This document shows, piece after piece, positions 1 through 6,299 of a stretch of 11,588 nucleotides of DNA. The DNA comes from CANGYM01 sp044372405. GTDB taxonomy: Bacteria; Pseudomonadota; Alphaproteobacteria; JAJTHO01; CANGYM01. The position numbers were made by a program, and so were the translations under genes. Each line of letters begins with the position of its first letter. Positions within the stretch are counted from its first letter, which is position 1. Under the pieces are notes generated by a model that worked only from the letters and a program-made list of their open reading frames with translations, was not told the origin of the DNA and ran no database searches. The stretch spans positions 1 to 11,588 of the forward strand of contig JBILRW010000040.1 in assembly GCA_044372405.1 (NCBI GenBank), written 5' to 3'.

Positions 1-1974
1 CAAAACAACGTCCCCCGTCGTGCCCGTTTCCGTTTCACCCGGAATCAACGTGTTGCTGCCATCCCGGGCCGTGGCCGTAATGGATCCATCATGCACCACA
101 ATGCTGGAGGCCGTGGCGCTTTCCGGCACCACCGAAATGTCCGTCCCATTCAGCTGAACCTGACCCCCGGGCACATTCATTACGTGCGCCACCTTAGTCC
201 CTGAAACATACTGCAGCGATCCCGTGCCGGCAATGTAGGTGATTTGGGTTTCCTGAATCCGCACCCGCACATTGGCCCCCATCATCAAAATGCCCCCGTC
301 CGAAAAACGAATGACGGCCCCATCACTGGGCCCTGTTACAATATCGGTATCGTTGGCCACCGTTTGCCCCACCTGCAGCGTCCCCCCCGTGCCCACCCCC
401 ATGGGCCCAAAGCTCGGGGCCCCAATGATGGACACCACCGTTTGGGTTTTTCTGGCAGGAACGTCATTACCCGCCCCCTTTTCACGCTCTTCCGTCCGAA
501 TGGCGTTCTCGCGCCGCACCTTCTGATACCGCTGCTGGGCCACATCCAAAAAATCTTCCTTTTCGGTCCAGGCCAACGGGTCCACGCCCCTGCCCTGCTG
601 GCCCAGGGTCATGTTCACCTGAACCCCCGCCATCCAGCCCGATCCGCGCTCGTCATCCTGCTCGTGACCCGCCTTTAACGTCACCGCAGGCACAGGCGTG
701 TATTCAAACCCCACCTGCTCGCCGTGAATGTCCTTGCCCGTTTTACGCTGCCAAATCAGGCGCTTATAAAATGCCTCTAACCCCGCCACCCAGGGAATCT
801 TCCCGGAAACCTGGGCGTCATAGCCCGATAGCGCACGCTCCTCAAACCCCGTCTTGGCCCCACTGCGCCAATCCGACAGCGATACATACCGGTTGGCCTG
901 CAGCCCCAACAGGCTGTTTTGATAATCCGCCCCCACGCTCATGCGCCGGTGGTCATACCGAAACTCTTGATCGTAAAAGGCATTCAGACCGTACAAATGT
1001 TGTTGATTCTCAGACAGATACCGATACGCACCCCCGATGTTCATGGTGGTGCGATCATCTTCGCTCAAAATCGAGCTCTGCAAAAACGTCGTGTGCGCCA
1101 AATCCGCACTTTCCCACGCGGGGATCACGGCCAGGGCGCTGTAGGTCGGATCCCCCTCCGACGATACCGCAAAACTGGTTTCCAGCTGGGCCAGGAAGGA
1201 TGAAACCTCCTCAGACCCCGCCGCAATGGCCGCATTGGCCATGGCCTGGGTCAGGGCCAATCGACCCTCTTGACTCAGATTCGCAAACATATCCGGGTCA
1301 ATCCCCCCGGAACCCGGGCCAGATCTCGAATCCAAACCACTGTTTTTCAACACGGCCTGCTGCACCGCGCCCTTGGCCTGACCCACCTTCTGACCCGCCA
1401 AACCCTGCATCGCCCCATAAAAAGCCGCCACAAACCGCTGATCCTGATACGGCAAATCCGCCATCATCCCGCTGGGCACCATGTCCGCCGCCTGCGCCCA
1501 CGCCTGATCCAATCCCGACGACAGGCCGGAGGACAGAGGACTGAGGACGGAAGACTGAGGGCTGAAGCCAGAAGAGGAAGACCCACTCCCCATACTCTGT
1601 AAGCCCGAGAAAGCCTGGTTCAAATACCCCTGAACCCTCTCTGTTACCTGTTTCCTGTCACCTGATCCCTGATCCCTGTTACCTGTCACCTGTCCCCTGT
1701 CACCTGCCCCCCCGACATCAACATAAATCACCGATTCCAAAGGAAAACTTTCCAAATCCTCGCGGGCTAAGAGGGCATCCCGCGCCTCAACAGGACCCGC
1801 CCCCTGATCCCCGTCACCTGTCACCTGTCCCCTGTCACCTGTAACCTGACTTACCTCCACCAACCGAAGCTCATCCACCGATCCAGGCTCAGAAAATCGA
1901 CAGCCCACCAGCCCCACGCACAAAATCAGCACGCAGAACCCAAAAATAACCCGAAAAAAATCATGCCATCGCAT
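1..1974 (-). CDS. Inverse autotransporter (intimin/invasin-like) surface protein with FecR-like domain, 3' end outside window
   Basis: The frame is open for 658 codons from an ATG at 1974-1972 to the window edge, so the C-terminus is missing. Residues 6-24 are hydrophobic and end in a lipobox (LVGC, Cys25), suggesting a lipidated N-terminus. Residues 42-58, 89-112 and 133-149 are low-complexity and encoded by heptamer repeats. Residues about 155-300 look helical. Residues about 310-458 match the inverse-autotransporter beta domain: GLNAFYDQEF, a S-x-W segment followed by FEERALSGYD, then YTPVPAVTLKAGHEQ, as in intimin, invasin and YchO. The linker (about 470-500) resembles the RY-x-x-V-x-R-x-N-x-I stretch that follows this barrel in invasins. 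Residues about 525-650 resemble a FecR domain (GAVIRFSDGGILMMGANVRV, later NGTDISVV and a final IPGE). Such proteins insert a barrel in the outer membrane and export a C-terminal passenger, often adhesive; here the passenger lies beyond the edge. I see no convincing Shine-Dalgarno. The barrel assignment is strong; adhesion is inference. Confidence 0.88.
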   Translation of the reverse strand, partial: MRWHDFFRVIFGFCVLILCVGLVGCRFSEPGSVDELRLVEVSQVTGDRGQVTGDGDQGAGPVEARDALLAREDLESFPLESVIYVDVGGAGDRGQVTGNRDQGSGDRKQVTERVQGYLNQAFSGLQSMGSGSSSSGFSPQSSVLSPLSSGLSSGLDQAWAQAADMVPSGMMADLPYQDQRFVAAFYGAMQGLAGQKVGQAKGAVQQAVLKNSGLDSRSGPGSGGIDPDMFANLSQEGRLALTQAMANAAIAAGSEEVSSFLAQLETSFAVSSEGDPTYSALAVIPAWESADLAHTTFLQSSILSEDDRTTMNIGGAYRYLSENQQHLYGLNAFYDQEFRYDHRRMSVGADYQNSLLGLQANRYVSLSDWRSGAKTGFEERALSGYDAQVSGKIPWVAGLEAFYKRLIWQRKTGKDIHGEQVGFEYTPVPAVTLKAGHEQDDERGSGWMAGVQVNMTLGQQGRGVDPLAWTEKEDFLDVAQQRYQKVRRENAIRTEEREKGAGNDVPARKTQTVVSIIGAPSFGPMGVGTGGTLQVGQTVANDTDIVTGPSDGAVIRFSDGGILMMGANVRVRIQETQITYIAGTGSLQYVSGTKVAHVMNVPGGQVQLNGTDISVVPESATASSIVVHDGSITATARDGSNTLIPGETETGTTGDVVL
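1529..1577. repeat. Degenerate heptanucleotide repeat block C (7 units)
   Basis: Seven consecutive 7-bp units, plus-strand consensus GAGGACT with variants such as GAAGACT and GAAGCCA. The block lies inside the surface-protein gene and encodes the Ser/Pro/Leu-rich stretch at residues about 133-149. The unit differs from the one in the two blocks at 1640-1709 and 1803-1851, but the period is the same. It resembles short tandemly repeated heptamers described in cyanobacteria and other genomes; that resemblance is from memory. Confidence 0.8.
1640..1709. repeat. Degenerate heptanucleotide repeat block B (10 units)
   Basis: Ten consecutive 7-bp units, plus-strand consensus CCTGTCA (TGACAGG on the coding strand), with variants CCTGATC, CCTGTTA, CCTGTCC and CCTGTTT. 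It is read in frame in the surface-protein gene as a Gly/Asp/Arg/Gln/Val/Thr-rich segment (residues about 89-112). Units 3, 6 and 9 (coding order) start on a codon boundary and begin GGA, GAT and AAA; out-of-frame units mostly begin TGA or TAA. A run of seven C (1707-1713; G7 on the coding strand) abuts the block. Confidence 0.88.
1803..1851. repeat. Degenerate heptanucleotide repeat block A (7 units)
   Basis: Seven consecutive 7-bp units of the same family as the block at 1640-1709 (plus-strand consensus CCTGTCA). On the coding strand three units make 21 bases, so the protein repeats every seven residues (VTGDRGQ then VTGDGDQ, residues 44-57). Units 1, 4 and 7, which start on codon boundaries, begin AGT, GGA and GAT; three of the other four begin TGA. 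Confidence 0.88.
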
Positions 1975-1989
1975 GAAAACCCAAAACCC

Positions 1990-2025
1990 AAAAAAAATAA
2001 AAATCAAGAACAATCAGGTTCTTGA
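1990..2025 (-). promoter_or_regulatory. Hairpin plus T-tract in the leader of the surface-protein gene (terminator or attenuator-like)
   Basis: A perfect 8-bp inverted repeat, TCAAGAAC (2004-2011) and GTTCTTGA (2018-2025), encloses a 6-base loop. Read on the minus strand it is followed at once by T5-A-T8 (2003 down to 1990), the form of an intrinsic terminator, and the surface-protein start codon lies 15 bases further on. The stem has only three G-C pairs, so it would be weak. It could instead be an operator, since it lies between two divergent genes. Confidence 0.45.
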
Positions 2026-2069
2026 CCAACCCCCTCATACTAAAAGATTCGCCGTTAAAATCGGGTTAA

Positions 2070-2079
2070 GGGGGGGGGG
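2070..2079. repeat. G10 homopolymer tract in divergent intergenic region
   Basis: Ten consecutive G on the plus strand (C10 on the minus strand), followed by A and seven T. It lies 95 bases upstream of the surface-protein start codon and about 24 bases upstream of the proposed ppa -35 box. Homopolymers of this length slip during replication in many bacteria. I could not place a convincing minus-strand promoter around it. Confidence 0.9.
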
Positions 2080-2102
2080 ATTTTTTTGCGGCGTTCTTAC
2101 CC

Positions 2103-2130
2103 TTGCCTCAGCGCAAAATCGGTTTATGAT
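2103..2130 (+). promoter_or_regulatory. Sigma-70-type promoter for ppa-ggt
   Basis: TTGCCT (2103-2108) and TATGAT (2125-2130) are separated by 16 bases. The -10 box differs from consensus at one position and the -35 box at two. Transcription would begin near 2137, giving a leader of about 30 bases that includes the ppa ribosome binding site (AAGG at 2157-2160). Confidence 0.6.
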
Positions 2131-2167
2131 GCAGGCACCTGTTTATGTCTCTTGTTAAGGAAATACT

Positions 2168-2701
2168 ATGAACCTCGATGCCCTGTCTGTTGGGAAAAAT
2201 CCCCCGGAAATTGTGAATGTTGTCATTGAAATCGCCCAAGGTTCCGGCGCCGTTAAGTACGAAATTGATAAAGATTCCGGCGCGCTCATGGTGGACCGTT
2301 TCCTCGGCACGGCCATGTATTATCCGGCCAATTATGGCTTTATTCCCCACACCTTGGGCGGCGATGGCGATCCGCTGGATGTTTTGGTACTGACCCAATC
2401 CCCCCTGTTGGCCGGATCTGTGGTATCATCCCGTGTTGTTGGGGTTTTGCAGATGGAGGATGAAAAGGGCAGAGATGAAAAACTGATCGCTGTGCCCACC
2501 AGCAAGCTGACCCCCCTGTATGAGGGAATCAAAACCCACGCTGATCTTCCCCCTTTGTTTTGCCAGCAGGTTCAGCATTTTTTTGAACACTATAAGGACT
2601 TAGAAAAGGGAAAATGGGTCAAAATGATCTCTTGGGACGGCCCTGATGTCGCTCAGTCTTTGGTCGTTGACGCCATTAAACGGTTTAAGGAAACCGCTTA
2701 A
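2168..2701 (+). CDS. ppa: Inorganic pyrophosphatase, family I
   Basis: The 177-aa protein hydrolyses pyrophosphate to two phosphates in the cytoplasm, pulling nucleic-acid, protein and nucleotide-activation reactions forward. The family signature is present as DGDPLDV with Asp66, Asp68 and Asp71, the Mg-binding acidic residues. Aligned by eye with the E. coli enzyme, the other active-site residues are also present, each shifted by one: Glu21, Lys30, Glu32, Arg44, Tyr56, Asp98, Asp103, Lys105, Tyr142 and Lys143. The length is normal for the bacterial hexameric enzyme. The ATG follows AAGG at 2157-2160 with good spacing, and a promoter lies just upstream. ggt starts 31 bases after the stop, so the two are probably co-transcribed. 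Confidence 0.97.
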   Translation: MNLDALSVGKNPPEIVNVVIEIAQGSGAVKYEIDKDSGALMVDRFLGTAMYYPANYGFIPHTLGGDGDPLDVLVLTQSPLLAGSVVSSRVVGVLQMEDEKGRDEKLIAVPTSKLTPLYEGIKTHADLPPLFCQQVQHFFEHYKDLEKGKWVKMISWDGPDVAQSLVVDAIKRFKETA

Positions 2702-2732
2702 AACTCCCCCCCTTTTCAGTACAGGAAAGATC

Positions 2733-4619
2733 ATGATGATTCAGCGTTTTCCTCTTTTTGGCTTTTTGGGCACCTTGGCCTTGGTCGGTTTTTTATCCTC
2801 TTGTACCCTGGAAACCCAACAAGCGGCGGATCCTTTGGCTGTTTCTTCACAGGCCCCAGCTCCTGTTGCCAAAACGAACCCCGAGGATAAGAGCAAATGG
2901 CAGAACTACGCCACAGAGGCAGCCTTTGGGTCCTTAAAAACCCAAGTGCCCACCATAGCACCCGAGCCGGATATTGCCTATTTTGATGAAAAGCCCCAGG
3001 TTTTAGGGGGAAAAACCATGGTGGTCACCCCGCATCCTACGGCTTCTTATGTGGCAAGAGAAGTCCTTCGTCGTGGCGGCAATGCTGTGGATGCCGCCGT
3101 GGCGGCCTCGGTCATGTTGACCTTGGTCAAGCCCGATGAATCTGGCATTGGGGGCGGCGGGTTCATGATGGTGTATAACGCCAAAACCAAGCAACTCACC
3201 ACCTATGATGGACGGGAAACGGCGCCGGCGTCGGCGACGCCCTATGGCTTTATCTCTTCGCTAAAAGTTCCCATGCCGTTTTATGATGCCGTGCGCAGTG
3301 GACGGTCTGTGGGGGTTCCTGGTTTGGTTAAGATGCTGGATGTGGCCCACAAAGAACAAGGCAAGGCCAAGTGGTATGATTTATGGATGCCGACCTATGT
3401 TTTGGCCAACAAGGGCTTTCCCATGACACCTAGATTGCACGCCCTGCTGGAGGCGGATCCGTATTTGAAAGAGGACCCTGCCGCCCGTGCCTATTTTTAC
3501 GATAAAAATGGGAAAGCCAAAGCCGTGGGGACGCTGCTCAAAAATCCTGAACTGGCTGAATCGATTCAGGGCATTGCCACGAACCGATCCCCGGCATTTT
3601 ATGTGGATCATTTAACCGATGCCATGATTAAGGCCGTCAATGCCCGCACCCCGGGACATTTTACGGTGGAGGATTTTTTGCTGTATGAGCCCGTCACCCG
3701 CAGCGCCCTGTGCGGGACCTATCACGGCAATCGTGTGTGTGGCATGGCGCCGCCCAGTGCCGGAGGGATTGTCACCCTTCAGGTGTTAAAAATGCTGGAA
3801 TCCTTTGATTTAAAAAAACAGCAACCCCAGTCCGCTGAGGCCATTCACTTAATTACCGAGGCCACAAAACTGGCCTATGCGGATCGGAATGCCTTTGTGG
3901 CGGACCCGGCCTTTACCACGGTTCGGGATGCGGATTTGCTGAATGAGTCCTATGTGGCCAAGCGGGGAAAACAAATTAACCCCACCCGCAGCATGGGCAT
4001 TGCCAAGGCTGGCACCATTGGCAGCGGCACAAAATATGCGTCCTTGACCAGTGGCGTTGAACCCTTTTCAACGTCCCACATTAGCATTGTGGATAAGGAC
4101 GGCAACGCCGTGGCCCTGACCACCAGCATCGAAAATGCCTTTGGTTCCCGCCTGATGGTGAAGGGGTTTTTGATGAATAACCAGTTGACGGATTTTGCCT
4201 TCTCCCCCGTGAAAAATGGCAAAGTCGTGGCCAACCGTATGGAGCCTGGCAAACGTCCCCGCAGTTCCATGTCCCCCACCATGGTTTTTGACAGCAAGGG
4301 CCGCTTGACCCACGTCATGGGCTCGACAGGGGGTCCCTACATCACACCCCACGTCATCCAGGCCCTGGTTTCCAGTTTGGATTGGAAACTCTCCCCCGAA
4401 ACATTGGCGGATCAGGGCCGTTTCGCCAACCTGAATGGCCCCACGGAATTGGAAAAGGATCGGTTTTCTTCAGAAGTGACTGACGCACTAGAAGCCAAAG
4501 GCCACCAGGTCAATGAGCGGGTTTTGAGTAGTGGCCTTAATATTATTGTGAAAAACCCCAAGGGCGGGTGGATTGGCGCGGCGGATCCCCGGCGTGAAGG
4601 GGTGGCGTTGGGGGATTAG
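2733..4619 (+). CDS. ggt: Gamma-glutamyltranspeptidase, predicted lipoprotein
   Basis: The 628-aa precursor belongs to the N-terminal-nucleophile GGT family, which cleaves or transfers the gamma-glutamyl group of glutathione and related compounds outside the inner membrane. It matures by self-cleavage before a threonine: here Thr447 in the TSHIS motif, matching TTHYS of E. coli, giving a large and a small subunit. Other landmarks are SGIGGGGF (137-144), Arg161 in DGRETAP (equivalent to the substrate-binding Arg114 of E. coli), RPRSSMSPT and the oxyanion-hole GSTGG (530-534). I chose the ATG at 2733 because AGGAAAGA lies just before it and it begins a typical signal peptide ending in a lipobox (LSSC, Cys24). 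The longer open frame from 2646 overlaps ppa and lacks these. The lipobox suggests membrane anchoring rather than the free periplasmic form seen in E. coli. It ends 27 bases from a convergent gene, with no clear terminator. Confidence 0.95.
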   Translation: MMIQRFPLFGFLGTLALVGFLSSCTLETQQAADPLAVSSQAPAPVAKTNPEDKSKWQNYATEAAFGSLKTQVPTIAPEPDIAYFDEKPQVLGGKTMVVTPHPTASYVAREVLRRGGNAVDAAVAASVMLTLVKPDESGIGGGGFMMVYNAKTKQLTTYDGRETAPASATPYGFISSLKVPMPFYDAVRSGRSVGVPGLVKMLDVAHKEQGKAKWYDLWMPTYVLANKGFPMTPRLHALLEADPYLKEDPAARAYFYDKNGKAKAVGTLLKNPELAESIQGIATNRSPAFYVDHLTDAMIKAVNARTPGHFTVEDFLLYEPVTRSALCGTYHGNRVCGMAPPSAGGIVTLQVLKMLESFDLKKQQPQSAEAIHLITEATKLAYADRNAFVADPAFTTVRDADLLNESYVAKRGKQINPTRSMGIAKAGTIGSGTKYASLTSGVEPFSTSHISIVDKDGNAVALTTSIENAFGSRLMVKGFLMNNQLTDFAFSPVKNGKVVANRMEPGKRPRSSMSPTMVFDSKGRLTHVMGSTGGPYITPHVIQALVSSLDWKLSPETLADQGRFANLNGPTELEKDRFSSEVTDALEAKGHQVNERVLSSGLNIIVKNPKGGWIGAADPRREGVALGD

Positions 4620-4646
4620 GTCTTTTTTAATTTTTAACCGCCCCGC

Positions 4647-6248
4647 CTATCTTAAGTTTTTCTGTTTCGCCTGCGCTGATTTTTCAGGAACCCTGGGGGC
4701 AGAAACCTGTTTCGACCTAGGGGCCAAATCTGACCGTTCCTTCAAAAACCGAGGCTTTTCCAGGCCCAGCTCTTCCCACAGAAAATCAAAGGCAACGACA
4801 CCCCCCACCGGCTCTTTATCATAAAAAGAGGCCAGGATTTGGGCCACCTGAATTTTCCCATCAGGCGTTTTTACCAGCTCGCGGGGCGTTTTGCCCCCCA
4901 AGGCTTGGATGTTCATATCGGGCCATTTTTGGTAATGCTCTTGCAAATAGCGCTGAAACATTGCTTGCTCTTCTTTCTGAGAAAGACCCGATCCCCCTGA
5001 CACCTTAGACTTTTTAGACCCTTTTTGCGCAAAAAGATTCGTGTCTTCGAAGGTTTCGGGATCCTGGATCTGCCACGTTGCTGTTCCCATGGGAATGTCC
5101 AGGACAGAGGCAATTTTTTCCTCCATCATCAGAGCCCGTTCTCTGGAATTGGCCGTCACTTTAATTTTTCCAGGAGAAACTTCAATGGTGGCTATATTCA
5201 CAAGCTCTGTAGATGAGGGGGAGTGTTCTGAAGGACAGAAAGAATCCACGATCAACGCATCCTCTTCTTGTTGAGAATCTCCCTTTTTTTTGAGAGCCCC
5301 GGAGCGTTTTTTGTTTTTTCCCCCGCCACCCCATCCAGCATTGGGCTCATTCCACTCTAAAAAATCTTTGGTTTTTGTCGCATCAGCAACGTTAATATTT
5401 TTCTCTTTGGCCAACTTATTGCCATAAGTATAATACATCTCTCGGGGAATTTTATACGTCAACGTACATATCCGCACAGGATGTCCGTGCGTATTGACAA
5501 ACGCTCTTGTCGCAGGACGCTGGGCCCTCTCCAGCGCATCATGGATAACGGCATTGGTAATTTCCTTGGCCCAAACGGCGCGGATGGATTGCAACAGGAC
5601 CTCATCCGTCTGAAAAGGAATCTCTTTTCGCTTGATTTGTTTTTTGCATTCCTTAAAGCACATATCCGTCACGGTCTTGAGCATCATGGCCAGGGGCTCA
5701 AACCCACCGACCGGGGCCTGAAACAACTCCCCGGCAAACACATTTTTGCCATCGGCCGTGGTGATCAGGCGCCCCGTCACAACTTCTCCTTTTTTCAGGA
5801 CATAGGTCCCGCGATGCTCAGTAATCACCACGGGTTTTCCCTGAAGCACAATGTCCTTCAGCGTGACAGATTTTCCCAAATCAATATCCAAAATTTCATA
5901 GAGGCTCAAAAAAGACCACCGAAGGGATCGCAATTCGTGAACATCCTCAGACCTCAACTTATGACGCGTGGCCAAAAAGGCATCAATGGGATTCCAATCC
6001 TCCTCATCGCTGAGGTCTTCCCAAGAAAAGGTTGTGGAAAAAAAGTAATGGTAAAAGGCCATCATGATATTGGGGAAAAGAGCGCCCGTGCGCTCTTCCA
6101 GGACCTCAAACTCATTAATGCCCCATTCTTGGTACGTTTCTTCAAAAAAACTGGACAAGGCATCCTGAAGGACCTCTCTTCTTTTTGCGTTTTTCCCAAC
6201 AAACGCCATCACAGCATCGGATAATTTTTTCAAACTGACTGCCCTCAT
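4647..6248 (-). CDS. Conserved protein of unknown function, resembles SEC-C-associated family with Xre/MbcA-type C-terminal motif
   Basis: The 533-aa protein has no signal peptide or membrane segment and is probably cytoplasmic. From memory, its pattern resembles a poorly characterised family often annotated by its SEC-C zinc motif. Residues about 30-180 are a mixed domain (NPIDAFLATRHKL, then LRWSFLSLYEIL, then a strand-rich part with TGRLITTADGKNVFAGEL). Residues 290-345 are a polar, Gly/Lys/Glu-rich linker. Residues 352-400 have IEVSPGKIKVTANSRERA. Residues about 430-475 have HYQKWPDMNIQALGGKTPREL, which resembles the toxin-binding domain of MbcA/ParS/Xre antitoxins. The last 40 residues are basic. 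The cysteine pairs of a SEC-C motif are absent. The ATG at 6248 follows AAAGGGG with good spacing. It starts 51 bases after hemE on the same strand, so co-transcription is likely. Coding status is sure; function is unknown. Confidence 0.85.
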   Translation of the reverse strand: MRAVSLKKLSDAVMAFVGKNAKRREVLQDALSSFFEETYQEWGINEFEVLEERTGALFPNIMMAFYHYFFSTTFSWEDLSDEEDWNPIDAFLATRHKLRSEDVHELRSLRWSFLSLYEILDIDLGKSVTLKDIVLQGKPVVITEHRGTYVLKKGEVVTGRLITTADGKNVFAGELFQAPVGGFEPLAMMLKTVTDMCFKECKKQIKRKEIPFQTDEVLLQSIRAVWAKEITNAVIHDALERAQRPATRAFVNTHGHPVRICTLTYKIPREMYYTYGNKLAKEKNINVADATKTKDFLEWNEPNAGWGGGGKNKKRSGALKKKGDSQQEEDALIVDSFCPSEHSPSSTELVNIATIEVSPGKIKVTANSRERALMMEEKIASVLDIPMGTATWQIQDPETFEDTNLFAQKGSKKSKVSGGSGLSQKEEQAMFQRYLQEHYQKWPDMNIQALGGKTPRELVKTPDGKIQVAQILASFYDKEPVGGVVAFDFLWEELGLEKPRFLKERSDLAPRSKQVSAPRVPEKSAQAKQKNLR

Positions 6249-6299
6249 AACGCCCCTTTCACTTTCTAAAAAAATCTAAAATGTTGATTTTGCTTAACT

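Noticed and set aside
771..1544. Long plus-strand open frame (257 aa), and others at 244-678 and 1270-1602
   Set aside because: They are antisense to the surface-protein frame, which has clear domain matches. Their products are Pro/His/Arg-rich without motifs, as expected for shadows of GC-rich coding DNA.
1529..1851. Heptamer blocks as a CRISPR array
   Set aside because: Units are 7 bp with no unique spacers, lie inside a continuous reading frame, and there are no cas genes.
2022..2050. TTGACC at 2022-2027 as the ppa -35 box
   Set aside because: No acceptable -10 box at 16-18 bases, and a better promoter lies closer to ppa at 2103-2130.
2646..2732. Upstream ATG extending ggt by 29 codons into ppa
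   Set aside because: It overlaps ppa out of frame, has no good ribosome binding site, and would bury the lipoprotein signal.
4620..4646. Bidirectional terminator between the convergent ggt and 533-aa genes
   Set aside because: There are T and A runs but no stem I can pair; the arms near 4590-4605 are too short.
5481..6224. Plus-strand open frame of 247 aa opposite the 533-aa gene
   Set aside because: Antisense shadow: no ribosome binding site, no recognisable motif, while the minus-strand frame has a good start and conserved-looking domains.
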